Positions 11,172 to 22,090 of a stretch of 64,000 nt of DNA are shown piece after piece. Both the position numbers and the translations under genes were made by a program. Where the stretch lies: assembly GCA_043228905.1 (NCBI GenBank), contig JBHGNT010000001.1, positions 18,228,001-18,292,000 on the forward strand, written 5' to 3'. Numbering within the stretch: the first letter of the stretch is position 1; every line of letters begins with the position of its first letter. The notes beneath the pieces were generated by a model, which saw only the letters and a list, made by a program, of their open reading frames with translations, had not been told where the DNA came from and made no database searches. Source of the DNA: Azolla caroliniana (lineage: Eukaryota > Polypodiophyta).

Positions 11172-12638
11172 CTATCAGAGCTTGAGGTGCAAGCATGGAA
11201 GGAGATTTGAGAGGCTTCCAAGGTATGATAGTTAAACTCTCAGAACTATGAGGATTGGAAGATTAAGATGGAGGACCTTCTCATAGTGAAAGATTTGTAC
11301 GAGCCAATCAAAAGATCCGAAATACCCACGAGGGTATTAGAGTCGGAATGGAAACTTCTGAACAGAAAGGCAGTCGCCACCATCCGACACTACGTCAATG
11401 TAAGTGTCCTTCATCATCTGGCGAATGACACAAATGCCCACGAGATGTGGCAGAAGCTATTAGGTCTATGCGAGAGGAAGAACGCCCTCAATAAAACCTC
11501 ACTAATGAGAAAGATCATATGGCTGAAATACAAAGCAGGTGAGAGCATCGTCGAACACATTAGCACATTCATGGGGTACGTAAATCAACTTGCCGCAACC
11601 AAGTTTCCTCTTCAGGATGCAATGCAGGACATCCTATTGTTGTGTACTTGCCAGACAGCTGGGAGAACCTGTTGGTGACCCTCAACACCTCGTGTGAAGA
11701 AGAGAACTTGTCTGTACAAGCGGTAAAGACAAGCATCTTGAACGATGAGACCAGAAGGAAAGACAAGGGTGTCCTGGCCCAATCGGAGTCAAACTTGACA
11801 CAACACACCGGTAGAGGAAGAGATCGGCAAAGGAGTCCACCAAGGAGAGAGAAGTCTCAAGCTAGGTTGAAGTCCATCGGTAAGCTAACATGCTTTTATT
11901 GTGGAAAGCCTGGACATTTCCAGAAGGACTGCCAACACATGAGGAAGGACAAAGGTGTCGAACCCAAGAAGATTCTTGATGAAAAGAGCACTTAGGCCAT
12001 TGCTACGAGCAATGAAGAACTCTTGTTCATTTGTGAACAAGCAAGTGCAAACCTTGCAAGCGAAGAATGCACTTGGGTGATCGACTCTGGTGCATCTATT
12101 CATATAACTCCTTCGAGAGAGTATTTCTCAACTTACATAGCCAGGGATCATGGTTTTATAAAGATGGGCGACAATGGAGAGTGCAAGATAGTTGGAGTCG
12201 GAAGTGTCTGGTTGACGACATCGACTGACCCTGATGGAAGTTCGACATGTCCCCAATATCAATTTGAATATGATATTGATTGGAAGATTAGATGACGAAG
12301 GCTACAATGGTAGTTTTCGGAAGGGCAAGTCAAAGTTCTACCGGGGAAACCTCATAGTGGCTACAACACAGAAGGAGGGCACAATGTATATGATGCACGC
12401 CCGATTGTGCAAGTCGGAAGTGAATGTGGCTGTTGACTCAGCAGGGAAGATATGGCATAAGATGCTAGGCCACACTGAGTGAGAAGGGTTTACATCTGTT
12501 AGCCGACCTAAAACTTCTTCCAAAAGTAAAGGCACTACACTTGGTGAAATGTGTTGACTGCTCAGTTGGCAAACAAAACAAAGCTGCATTACAGTCAAGA
12601 ACACCAAGAAGAAGAGAAGTGTCACTGGAACTAGTACC
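11172..12638 (+). pseudogene. gag: Ty1/copia gag-protease-integrase N-terminus
   Basis: An initiator-like CACTATCAGAGC at 11,172 looks like a damaged primer-binding site, and gag starts at ATG 11,195. Gag shows the UBN2-type helical region (KMEDLLIVKDLYEPI, HEMWQKLLGLCERKN) and a zinc knuckle CFYCGKPGHFQKDC near 11,890-11,930. Protease has WVIDSGASIHITP (about 12,075), with the catalytic DSG intact. The integrase finger begins WHKMLGH and ends KCVDCSVGKQ near 12,550. Frameshifts occur near 11,240, 11,640 and 12,480, and a stop at 11,993. It is cut at 12,638 by a gypsy LTR. Confidence 0.8.
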
Positions 12639-13210
12639 TGTTGGCTGCCTTTGACGACCAAGTGTGAAACGCCGAAGCGGAGCGGACAAAGCGAAGCGGA
12701 CAACCGTGTATGAAACGATGCAGCGGATTGGACAAGGGGCGTGTAACAAAAAGACGGGTAGGCCCGAGGAGAAAGTGTAACACATGGAAAGTAATTATGA
12801 GAGAGTGAGAAAGAGAGCAGTTCACGCTTAGTCGTAACCGCCCATGCCCCTATATAAAGGACATGGAAAGCCTGTAAAGGGTTAGTCGTAAATTTGTGGA
12901 CACGCTCAAGTGATATACACTCTATTTTGCTCAATCACTACTTCTATGTCTATTGTAATTGTGTATATCCATGCCGTAATCTATGGCTGAGTTTTCCTTT
13001 GTGTCAAGCACTCGTACTTTGTGTTGAGTACTATATCCCCTGCTAGTGGAGGCCGCTTGTGTGGAGCTCCACAACCTCCTAGTTACGTTGAGTGCCCATT
13101 ACGACTTTGTTGCAATATGACTCATGCACCCTCCTGCCTATTCCAAAGTCACCTTGAGCCAGTTACAGTAGAAACGCGTAATGACACCGTGTCTACCGAA
13201 CCCGATAACA
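12639..13210 (+). mobile_element. Ty3/gypsy 5' LTR (TGTTGGC...GATAACA)
   Basis: It has TG...CA ends with TGTT/AACA inverted termini over 572 bp and a CCCTATATAAAGG promoter at about 12,848. The sequence after it, CTTTTGTCACGCCTAGTGG, parallels the leader following the gypsy LTR at 43,950 (TTTTTGGCGACCACG). It interrupts a copia integrase frame. I found no second LTR with the same sequence. Confidence 0.65.
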
Positions 13211-13935
13211 CTTTTGTCACGCCTAGTGGATCTATGCAAGCACAACGTACATCAGGGGATGCATGTCTACTCGCCGCAATAGCAATGGAACACGCAACTA
13301 CCCACCTCTGACTCACGCCAAGGCTAAGAGGCTCCCATCATTAACCTCATCGACAATAGCAACCAAATCTTGCAGCAAGACGAGACCCTATTCAATTCCG
13401 TGCTTGCAAAGCCACCCCGACACGAAGTCGCGAAACGGCTAGACAACACACGTCAAATTGCACATCACCAAAAAGCCCCCTCCCCGCGGAGTTTTTTCCC
13501 AACACAAAGGAAGCCACCATGTCGTACCCCTATCCCCGCTACAATGGCTAAGCCGACGTAGAGGCTCATGTCCACGCCTTCCTTACCAATGCCTAGCCGC
13601 GGCTGAGGCGACCATATCAAAGATAGCTGAGTTCGGGCTATCTCTGGATGGGCACGTAGCGAACTGGTATTCGCAAAATGACATTATAGAGTTCGCCGAG
13701 TTTGACCAACTCTGGGAATAGTTCATCCAACTATTTCATCGTAGAATTCCTCAACAAGAATTAATGAGCCAGTTTTATGCAATAATGTAAGAACTAACAA
13801 AGGCAATCCCATAGTTCGTCATCCGATTTTAAAACATATGACCACAAATGGCATGATCTCAGATGCCGAAGGAACTCACAGAGACATTCTTGACTGCTAT
13901 CGTGAAGATTTTCGGCAATAGTGAGAAAATCACAT
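13211..13935 (+). pseudogene. gag: gypsy gag, copy 1 (N-terminal half)
   Basis: It matches gag copies at 20,466 and 44,002. The conserved block begins MSYPYPRYNG at 13,519 and reads EAHVHAFLT, SKIAEFGLSLDGHVANW and LMSQFY, the retrotransposon-gag helical domain. In-frame stops near 13,549, 13,596 and 13,720 and more after 13,800 kill it. The frame is lost where the shared promoter-minisatellite block begins. Confidence 0.7.
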
Positions 13936-14282
13936 AAAAAGAAGAAAACCGAAAAGGGTCATTTTCGCGCTTCTCTCATTGTTTTCTTCTCAATGAGTTA
14001 TCCCACATATATATGCAACTAACATGACTCTCTCTATATAAAGACTCACTTATCTCACATATATATGACTATGTATATATATATGCGTGTGTATTCGTCC
14101 AAACTTCTTTTAGATCAACTACTCTTCGACAGAATCCTATTTCGGCTTTTCGGTCAATTTCGGCCAACCGACTCTTCTTTCAGCTTTTTGATCGATTTCG
14201 GCAGCCAAATCTTATTTCGTCTTTCTGGAAGATTTCAGCTAGCCGACTCTCATTTCGGTTTTCAACAACACCAAGTCATTTA
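13936..14282. repeat. TATA region plus about 38 bp minisatellite (composite copy 1)
   Basis: A TCTCTCTATATAAAGAC promoter-like site (about 14,030) is followed by three to four degenerate units of about 38 bp built on TTTCGGCTTTTCGATCGATT and GGCCAACCGACTCTCA. The same gag-to-promoter-to-minisatellite junction recurs at 21,226-21,660. It may be an LTR-like end of a deleted gypsy derivative. Confidence 0.6.
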
Positions 14283-15122
14283 GAACAAGTAATATGTTGC
14301 ATTCCTTTATTGATAAATACATGACATGTCAAGAATTACAATTTTTTAAACTTTCAAGAATGTATCACGCATGCACACATGTTTTTTAAAAATATCAATC
14401 AAAAACACAATTAATATTATCAAGATTTCAAATTTAACCTATATTTCCTCAATTCATACACATATTTAGGTAGACATTCGCTTGGATTACGAGAATTCTT
14501 TCAACTATCATTGTAATATGCTTCATTTTACATAATGTTGAATTTGAATCCAATTGAATCCAATTGAACAATTTTAGAAACACAATTTTAATGCTATATT
14601 TCTCTCTAACTCCTATAAAGCTTGTTATATTAAATGAGAAAATTGCATTTTTGGGTATAATTAGACACATATTCACAAGTGAATATCACATTATATACCT
14701 CACATGCCCAAAAACTTCTACGAACATTATGTCCCAATCATATATGAACAACCTATTTAAATGTAAGATCAAGTGAGCAACAACGTTGACTTAATATTAT
14801 TATGTACACTTAAAACTAAATAACCAAGATTAAAGAGCTCAGAAATCCTGGAATAAAGTTAAATTCAATTATATTAATAAAGCAAACAATTATAACCAAG
14901 ATTTGTCATACAATCGATAAGTTCATCATCATCTATTCAATAAAAATTATACTTAACAATCACATACTTTGCGAGTCAACCAATACAATTATATGATAGC
15001 CACTTAAAGTTTACAAATGAATCGGATAGTGTAAAGAAATGGAACTCAAACAAAATAATCTTATATTCCAAAACAAGTTTAGTGTTACAATTTTATAGTT
15101 ACAAATACAAACTAATATACAA
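14283..15122. other. AT-rich 3' flank of the methyltransferase gene; no ORF recognised
   Basis: The sequence is strongly AT-rich with no domain in any frame. Just after the methyltransferase stop, the minus strand is T-rich with AATATAAG-type signals that could serve polyadenylation. If the unit at 14.3-20.5 kb is a transposon, its left terminus should lie here or near 14,283. I could not identify an inverted terminus by eye. Confidence 0.4.
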
Positions 15123-16383
15123 TCACTCGATTAGGCGGTCTGGAACAACTGACAATGGTGTTGCATCAACATGTTCTGTCTCCTTCGCTAAATCTTGTAT
15201 ATGATCAGAACCTGGTGCATCATCAAGGTCGACAAGGTCGCCTCCTTCCTCGTCTATAGGTTCCATCGGCTCTTTGGAGGCCATCTGAAACATCTCTGTT
15301 TCATTGATATCCTTTGCCCCGACCTCTTGGTCCTGGTCAAGACAATCCTAGATGCCTTGGATCCTCATATTAATAAAATTAACTTGGTCGGGGTCCTTTT
15401 CTAATGCGACACAATTCTTGAATAGTTTAAGAGCACATGCAGTCATCGTTCCTAAATAAACAATCACACATACAAAGTAAGAAAATAGGACAAGAAATAA
15501 TTTTCATTTAAAAAAAATTGATGAAACTTATGAGATTACCTGTTCCAGAATATAAGTTGAGAACCCAACCATCAGGGTTCGAGCACAACTCGACCAATCG
15601 ATTAATCAATCGTTGGGGCTTTTGATAAAGGTTTACTAAACTATTATCGCTAGACACGTGGCACAATTTCTTTGTTACAGCTGGGCACATGATATAGTTG
15701 ACACCGTTCCGTTCATTAACATGTGCTTGAGCCTTTTTCTTAGAAATTGCGTCGTAGTAGCCCACACACATTGGCTCCACAACGCTCACCATTCGATCAC
15801 CCGGGGTACGAGTTATGCTCGTTTTAACCTTATTGTATAATTGAATCAAAACAAGTTAATAAATATGGAGTAAGCAACATAGAATCCATACATTAAATAT
15901 ATAGTAACATAATGCTTACCAATGCATATGTTCGGTAGCATGGCATCTCGACTTCAATGTAGTCGTGACCGATAACACCTGACCCATAATGTGAAATATA
16001 ACAACACGCCATAATGGTGCCAGGGTCAGCTCTGCAAAGTCCTTAACCATCTTATCTATTTGCGGATATTTGTATGGCACATCGTCGTATGTCAAGCCTG
16101 ATATTCAGAAGCCATACAATATATCCGCCACGAGCAATGTATAATGTCTCTTGGGTAATATGTCAAGCATATTACCCACATCACCATTATATACAATATA
16201 ATACAATTTTCGGAAAGGGTCACTCTTTTGCAAAAAGCTTTCCACGGTATCTAAGTCCTTAGGCACCTCGAGGTCCTTTCCTTTTGTCATCCATTTCTCG
16301 TATTTAGCTCATTCCAAATGGGTGATGAAGGTGCTAGGTATGCCTTCATTGCTGTCACTATTCTTCTATGAACGAGGTGGTTT
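15123..16383 (-). other. DNA methyltransferase catalytic region (exons 4-6)
   Basis: Exon 4 has HYTLLVADILYGF, where N4/N6 methyltransferases carry ADPPYGF, so the catalytic DPPY has become DILY. LAPLWRVVIFH follows. Exon 5 has KPQRLINRLVELCSNPDGW and LNLYSGTG. Joining exon 6 gives SGTGTMTACALKLF and ALEKDPDQV, the SAM-binding motif I and the acidic residue of motif II. The intron between exons 5 and 6 falls inside the SGTGT loop. The C-terminal tail is acidic and low in complexity and ends at TGA 15,125-15,123. Confidence 0.7.
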
Positions 16384-17033
16384 CTGTAATTTAAAATTTT
16401 GTAAGAAGAAACCCATTATCCAAAAATCAATTAATATTTGTAGAACATACATACCTATTCTCTAAACACAATAAAGAATTCTTCAAGAGCCTTGTAAGAT
16501 GATGCTTTTGGGCATGATTGCTCCACTTCTTCCCACGTAGGCAGGGACAATTTTTTCATCATCAGCTCTTGAATCTTCATATACACCTTATGGCTAAAAA
16601 GCAAAAGAAACTAAAATTAGAATAAAGAACAAATCAACAAAGCAATCAAATCAAAATGAGACATGCACATAGATGACTTAGTTTTGAAACTCTGTGACCA
16701 TTTCGTCAAGGCTAAACTCCTTGCCAACCACTCTTGATAATACACATATCTATAATCTGTCATCCTTAATTCCTTGCAGTGACCGCCAAGGATGTAGCTT
16801 CATATCTTTGGCTAACTCTTCAATTACTAAGTCACTTTTACGTGACATAGATTTCATCTCCACATGTGGGTCGAGCTTAGCCTTCTTTGATTTTTGACCC
16901 TTTATTTCTTTCCGCTCCCACATATTAACAATGTGATCTTGGAGGTCCCACACCTCCCCTGTTCTAAAGGCAAGTTGAAACCATGAGTCATATTTTCTCA
17001 GGCCCTCAGACTTGGTGCTTTCGTCAACTACTA

Positions 17034-17432
17034 TTCCCACTTCAAGCCAACATTTCGTTGCAATCCAAAATGCAACTGAGGACCAAATTTTTGCAGTGCA
17101 TCAAGGTACTCATGATAGAAGAACTTGATGTACTTGATACATGACATCTTTTGTCTATAGTCATTATCGTTGTTATGATCCCAAGCTAACAACTTGGCTT
17201 CTTCATGTGTAAGGCTTGCATACACTTTACATTCTGCATACTTGAAGAAAGGAATAATAGGATACTCCTTGACCAGTTGACATCGGGCTTCTGTAGCGTG
17301 GGATCCTCCAATCACATAGTATGTGTAGTCATCTACCAAACTGTACTTGAAGTCAACAATAGTAGGACATTGATCTGGGTTGACCATTACTAAGAATAAC
17401 ACTACAATCGCATGTGGATTAATCTTCATTTT
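17034..17432 (-). other. ParB/sulfiredoxin-like domain within the methyltransferase gene
   Basis: The frame reads DDYTYYVIGGSHATEA, then CKVYASLTHEEAKLLAWD and a helical tail. This is the ParB N-terminal nucleotide-binding fold pattern: a strand, the GG-x-H box, a second strand, then L-x-x-E-E-A. The usual Arg after GGxH is replaced by Ala-Thr. In bacteria and phages, ParB-like domains are often fused to or next to DNA methylases, which supports the pairing. One-base frameshifts flank the domain at about 17,430 and 17,043. Confidence 0.65.
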
Positions 17433-18723
17433 GCTGCACATGCACTAAATGTGGCTCTCTAATTTCTAGAGCCCATCTTGCTGTCTCCGGATCGATGGGT
17501 GACTGTCGAATAAAGCAGATTGGTAAGTGAAATAATTGTCCTTTACAGACAAGCTTTGTCTTTACAATATTTTCTCTAATCTGGTTTTGCTCTGAGGTGA
17601 GTATCCCCGATGAAATGTGCCCCCCTGGAGGAATAAGTTCGAGCTCAGCTTCTTCCTCCTCATCTTCTACGAACTCGAGGACCTCTGTCTTGTCCTCTTC
17701 TGGTTGCTGCCTTTTCTTGTAGTTCTTACGTTCCAGTTTGAACTTCTTGGTAGACTTTGGTGGGGTTGTTGCTTGTGTGACCATCAGCTCTCCCTTAATG
17801 TACGAGCGCAAAGCAACATTCAATTTGTTTTCTGTCTGAACATCCTCTTTTAGGGCTTTAGGGTGGCAGGAGTCAGTAATGAAATTACGTTAATCAATCT
17901 TGACTCTGTGAACACCCACTGAGTTATTAACATCGAAGAAGAGGTTCGATGAGTCATTGTGTTCATATTCGATGTTCCATAAGTAGCCGTATGTGAATGT
18001 CTTTACCACTTGCAACTTGCCTTCACCTTCAGACTTTGCAAGAATAAGAAGGAGGTCCCCTTCTTCCTCGGTGTAGATCAGTGTCCACTCCACATGGTGG
18101 TAGCTCTTCAGGCAAGGCTCCCCACTCTTTTGGCCTAAAGTCTTCGGCGTGTTACCAGCAAAAGACTTTCAAGTGTCGTCACCTCCTGACTTGATAAATG
18201 TTTTGTGAGAATCAGCTTTCATGATGGTGTCAGAAGGTCTTTTTTCTGGTGATGAAATTTTTAGTTTGAAAGACGACACCTTCTGTAGTGGCTCATTGAA
18301 AACTACAAGTCATGACACAAGGATATAACAATAATGTTAATAATAAACAATATAGACCTCTTCACTAAGGTAAAAATTAGCGAAAATCGTATGTTTTTGT
18401 ATAGAATGTTACATAAAAAACTTGAAGAAATAGACCAAAAAACAGAAACAAATTTGACCAAATCGAGTTGAAAGGGACACACCTCGATTATGGAAGCAAT
18501 AGTTGAATAAAACAAAAAAGAATCTTTAAGGAATCTTTTTGGAATCTAAAATGTTGGGTTGGAAAACATACCTGGCAATTTTCTTTCCCTTGTTCATGTT
18601 GATGTCGGAGATGTTGACTTCACCAGGGAGGCGAACACTCGATGATTTTGGTTGCTTAGTGTTGTTGTGCTCCTGTGCTTTTCTTCTGCTTGAACGTGAT
18701 AATGAGAAATGGAAGATGAGTTC

Positions 18724-18735
18724 CCTTTATATATT
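18724..18735 (-). promoter_or_regulatory. TATA box of the methyltransferase gene
   Basis: The minus strand reads ATATATAAAGGG about 130 bp upstream of the proposed ATG. The second gene copy has TATAAATA at a matching distance (63,608-63,601), which makes this a likely real core promoter. It lies in the short spacer before the divergent DUF7869-like frame. Confidence 0.6.
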
Positions 18736-18884
18736 TTTTATTTTTTATTTTCAAAAATATTTTTAATTATTTATAAAAAAACTAAAAAATATGTTTTTGG
18801 ACATGGTGCTTATTATAGAACCAAGCTTGTCCCTATTTTGGACATTGTTGTTGTTACTTAGCCTTCAGCAAAATATCCTCAAAG
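18736..18884. promoter_or_regulatory. divergent intergenic spacer
   Basis: About 150 bp of AT-rich sequence separates the minus-strand methyltransferase TATA box from the plus-strand transposase-like frame. A shared bidirectional promoter is possible but not demonstrated. Confidence 0.4.
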
Positions 18885-20469
18885 TTGAGTGAAAATTCTT
18901 TGTTTTCTATTGAGCCTATTATATTATTGGATAACTCCTTATTCTCAATTGAGGAATATAGCCATGTTAATAATAAAAGGTGCCATGCTAAGACCAACGA
19001 TGATCAAGAGCAAAGCTCGACGACAATTTTTTCGATAGAGCCATTAAACTTAGGTAAAACGAGATATATTAAAGTAGATACAACTCATGTCGAGTCTAGT
19101 TTATCAAATGCTAACAAAGATTGTGTCAATAAGCCTCAAATTTGTCAAAGATTTTCTCGACAAGTGAGTGTTAAACGATATAAGGCTTTGTGTTCAGATC
19201 GACAAATTTCAAATGACATATGCAAGGTATGTTGTGGGAGCATTCGTCTATCAAAATTTGGAAAGGAAAACTTGCGGGGATTGCAACAAAACTATTTGTC
19301 TCTCAATGGCGACGAACAAGATACATTCTTGATTGCCAATATGCAACTTGTTAAGGACCATTTGGTAGTGTCGTGTTCTCAGCAGGTGGAATATTACCTT
19401 TCACTTACTACGAAGAGTTATCGAGTTGCTTTTAAAATTACTTATAGCATCGGGAACATGAGGCTACAAAGAATTCAACATCGATTACTGAAGGGGTGGT
19501 GGGTGCCTTTCAACAATACAAAATTTTCATGTAAGGGCTTGATTGGGTGACATGTTGTTAGATGGTTGGAGATTTATTTCTTGAAGCAATGTGATTTTAT
19601 GCCCACCACCGGAAGGTTACATTTGTCAGATAACTTTACTCATCGTGAGGTATACCAAGCCTATAAGAATGGCATGTCATTGGAAAGTGTACCTTATATA
19701 GAATATCGACATTTTAATCGTTTATGGTGATCGAAGTTTAACAATGTGGTCATACCCCACAAGGTTTGAATGGGTGTTTGTTCGATCTTCACGAGTTTAA
19801 AAAGCTTGGCAAAGAGTGGGACAACAAATGAAGAAATAACAAAATATAAGACTTTATTGAGAGGGCATCGAGAAAGCCAAGCATTGGAAAGATCTAAAGC
19901 TATGCACCATTGTCAAAAAGCGCTTCAATCGCTAGAAAGATACATGTGCTTGATTATAGATGCGATTGATTACAAGGAAACTTGTTTGCCACATTTTCGA
20001 AGGTTGTCGTAGGATATTGGAGATCAATGCCTAGTGTAGATGCACTTAGTAGGATGTATTTTGTATTGTTAGATAATAAGGCCTCAAGTGTTCTTAACTT
20101 ATCCAAATATCCACAACGACCCTAATGTTACAGTTACAGTCATGCAAAGAGTTTGGCACAGTTGGCAAGGTTTACTGCCACCAATACTATATGTGCAACT
20201 TGACAACACAACCAGAGAAAACAAGAACTCAACTGTGTTTGGTTACCTGAGCATGTTAGTAGACAAGGGTATTTTCAAATTTTCATTAAGGTCAACTTCT
20301 TGCTAGTTGTTCATACACATGATCACATTGATCAAATGTCTAGTAGGTTCTCCAAGAAATTAGTGAGGTGTGATGCTTTCACACTTCCTGTGCTATCAAG
20401 GTTGATCATTGAAGCTTATACCCCCAATCCAGATGTGCAACGTTTAGATGAAATCCAGGCTGGCTGATA
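18885..20469 (+). pseudogene. DUF7869-like (transposase-like) protein, decayed and 3' truncated
   Basis: One frame runs from 18,885 to 20,306 with six stops (near 19,548, 19,727, 19,767, 20,010, 20,037 and 20,069). After a frameshift at about 20,285 it continues to 20,469. Recognisable blocks are CKVCCGSIRLSKFG, DFMPTTGRLHLSD, GVCSIFTSLKSLAK, MCLIIDAIDYKE, PPILYVQLDNTTREN, FGYLSMLVDKGIF and VVHTHDHIDQMSSRFSKK. From memory these match a DUF7869 family found in plants, corals and oomycetes, with spaced acidic residues and an HTHxxID motif suggesting an RNase H-like transposase fold. No convincing ATG opens the frame (first ATG about 18,964). A gypsy leader cuts it at about 20,466. Confidence 0.65.
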
Positions 20470-21225
20470 ACACTTTTGGCACGCATGGTGGATCTATGCA
20501 AGCACAACGAACGTCAGCGGATGCATGTCTAGTCGCTGCGACAAGAACAAAACACGCAACTACCCACCTCTGACTCATGCCAAGGCTAAGAGGCTCCCAT
20601 CATTGACCTCATCGAACACACCAGCCAAATCTTGCAGCAACACGAGATCCTGTCCGATTCCGTGCCTGCAAAACCACCCTGACACGAAGTCGCGAAACGG
20701 ATGGACTCTATCACAACCAGCACGAATCATTCCGTGTGACAACACGTCAGATCGCACATCCGAGTTTTTTCACAACACTAAGGAAGCTACCATGCCGTAC
20801 CCCTATCCCCGCTATAACGGCGAAGACGATGCAGAGGCACATGTCCACGCCTTCCTCACCACATGACAACCTAAACACGCCTCCCAATGCCTAGTTGCGA
20901 CTAAGGCGACTATATCAAAGATAGCTGAGTTCGGGCTATCTCTGGATGGGGATGCAACGAACTGGTATTCAGAAAATGACATCATAGAGTTCGTCGAGTT
21001 CGACCAACTCTGGGAACAGTTCATCCAACTGTTTCATCGTAGAATTCCTCAACGAGAATTAATGAGCCAATTGTATGGAATAACGCAGGAACTAACAGAG
21101 ACAATCCCACAATTCTTCATCCGATCTCAAAACATATGACCATAAGTGGCACGATTTCCGATGCCAAAGGAAGTCACGAAGACCTTCTTGACCGCTGTCA
21201 TGAAAATTTTCCGGAACGGTGAGAA
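20466..21225 (+). pseudogene. gag: gypsy gag, copy 2 (leader and N-terminal half)
   Basis: The leader GATAACACTTTTGGCACGC equals the LTR end/leader of copy 1 (13,204), but the LTR itself is absent. The gag block starts MPYPYPRYNGEDDAEAHVHA at 20,792 and includes SKIAEFGLSLDGDATNW and LMSQLYGITQEL. A stop follows LTT at about 20,864 and further breaks occur. It aligns base for base with copy 1 up to the shared minisatellite junction. Confidence 0.75.
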
Positions 21226-22090
21226 AATCACATGAAAAGGAGAAAACCGAAAAGGGTTCACTTTCGCGCTTCTCTCACTGTTTTCTTGTTAGTGAGTTAT
21301 CCCACATATATATGCAACTAACATGAGTCTCTCTATATAAAGACCCACTTATCTCACATATATATATGTCTATGTATATATATGTAGATGTGTGTATTAG
21401 TCCGAACTTCTGTTCGGCCGACTATTGTTCGATTGAATCCTATTTTGGCTTTTCGATAGATTTCAGCCAACCAACTCTTGTTTCGGCTTTTCAGTCGATT
21501 TCAGCAGTCGATTCTTATTTCAGCATTCTGGACAATTTCGGCCAACCGATTCTAGTTTCGGCTTTCTGGACAATTTCGACCAGCCGACTCTCATTTCGGT
21601 TGATTTCGGCGAACCGATTCTCATTTCAGTTTTTCAACTGACTTCCTCCAGTAGGAGGGACAACCTTACATAACACAATTGACTTACCACAAAGCCAAGT
21701 CATTTCTTAAAATAGTTGTATTTTCGTTATTATACTTTTTCATATGTAAATTCTCATACATGAGTGACATGGTTATCATGCGTCACATGTAAATGCATGA
21801 GCGCCAAACAAGAAACATGCATTTCATGCATTACAGGCATTGTATACATGGCTTGCATCATATGCATGGGGGCATCTATAAAAGAGTGGAGAAAAAAAAA
21901 TAAAAAGGGGAGGAATCAATTTATGAAGGAAGCTTGTACTCAATCAAGAAATTAATAACAAGAAATCTAATTATCTTTTTGGTGATGTATCTTGTCTCTT
22001 AAAATTGAAATCTCTATCTCAATCTCTCTCTTTCAATCTGTCTCATAATTGGAATGTCCGTCTCTCAATCTCTCTGTCTCTATCTTAAAT
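21226..22090. repeat. composite copy 2: TATA region, 38 bp minisatellite and LTR-like tail
   Basis: TCTCTCTATATAAAGACCC at about 21,332 is followed by about five units of roughly 38 bp (TTTCGGCTTTTCAGTCGATT type) to 21,640. A shared tail CCAAGTCATTT follows. Copy 2 then extends through ATCTATAAAAGAGTGG and CT-rich sequence to about 22,085, resembling an LTR R-U5 region. Gag C-terminal coding of another copy begins right after. Confidence 0.55.

Larger units (their letters stand above)
15123..18735 (-). pseudogene. multi-exon ParB-like / DNA N4-N6 methyltransferase gene (decayed)
   Basis: A plausible gene reads leftwards. A TATA box lies at 18,724-18,735. Exon 1 is 18,597-18,572 (MNKGKKIA plus AG, donor AG|GTATGT). 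Exon 2 is about 18,302-16,678, exon 3 16,593-16,455, exon 4 16,383-15,920 (donor GTAAGC), exon 5 15,828-15,540 (donor GTAATC) and exon 6 15,451-15,123. Exon 2 carries a novel N-terminal region, an acidic linker and a ParB-like domain. Exons 4-6 carry a methyltransferase with motif IV before motif I (beta-class order). Breaks are stops near 18,175 and 17,890, frameshifts near 17,430, 17,043 and 16,305, and a stop in exon 6 at about 15,348. Introns argue against bacterial contamination. Function is inferred: base methylation of DNA, probably nuclear. Confidence 0.7.

Noticed and set aside
15123-18735. Bacterial contamination as the source of the ParB/methyltransferase sequence
   Set aside because: GT-AG introns that repair coding motifs, a TATA box, AT-rich plant-like introns and a second copy with the same first exon all argue for a nuclear eukaryotic gene.
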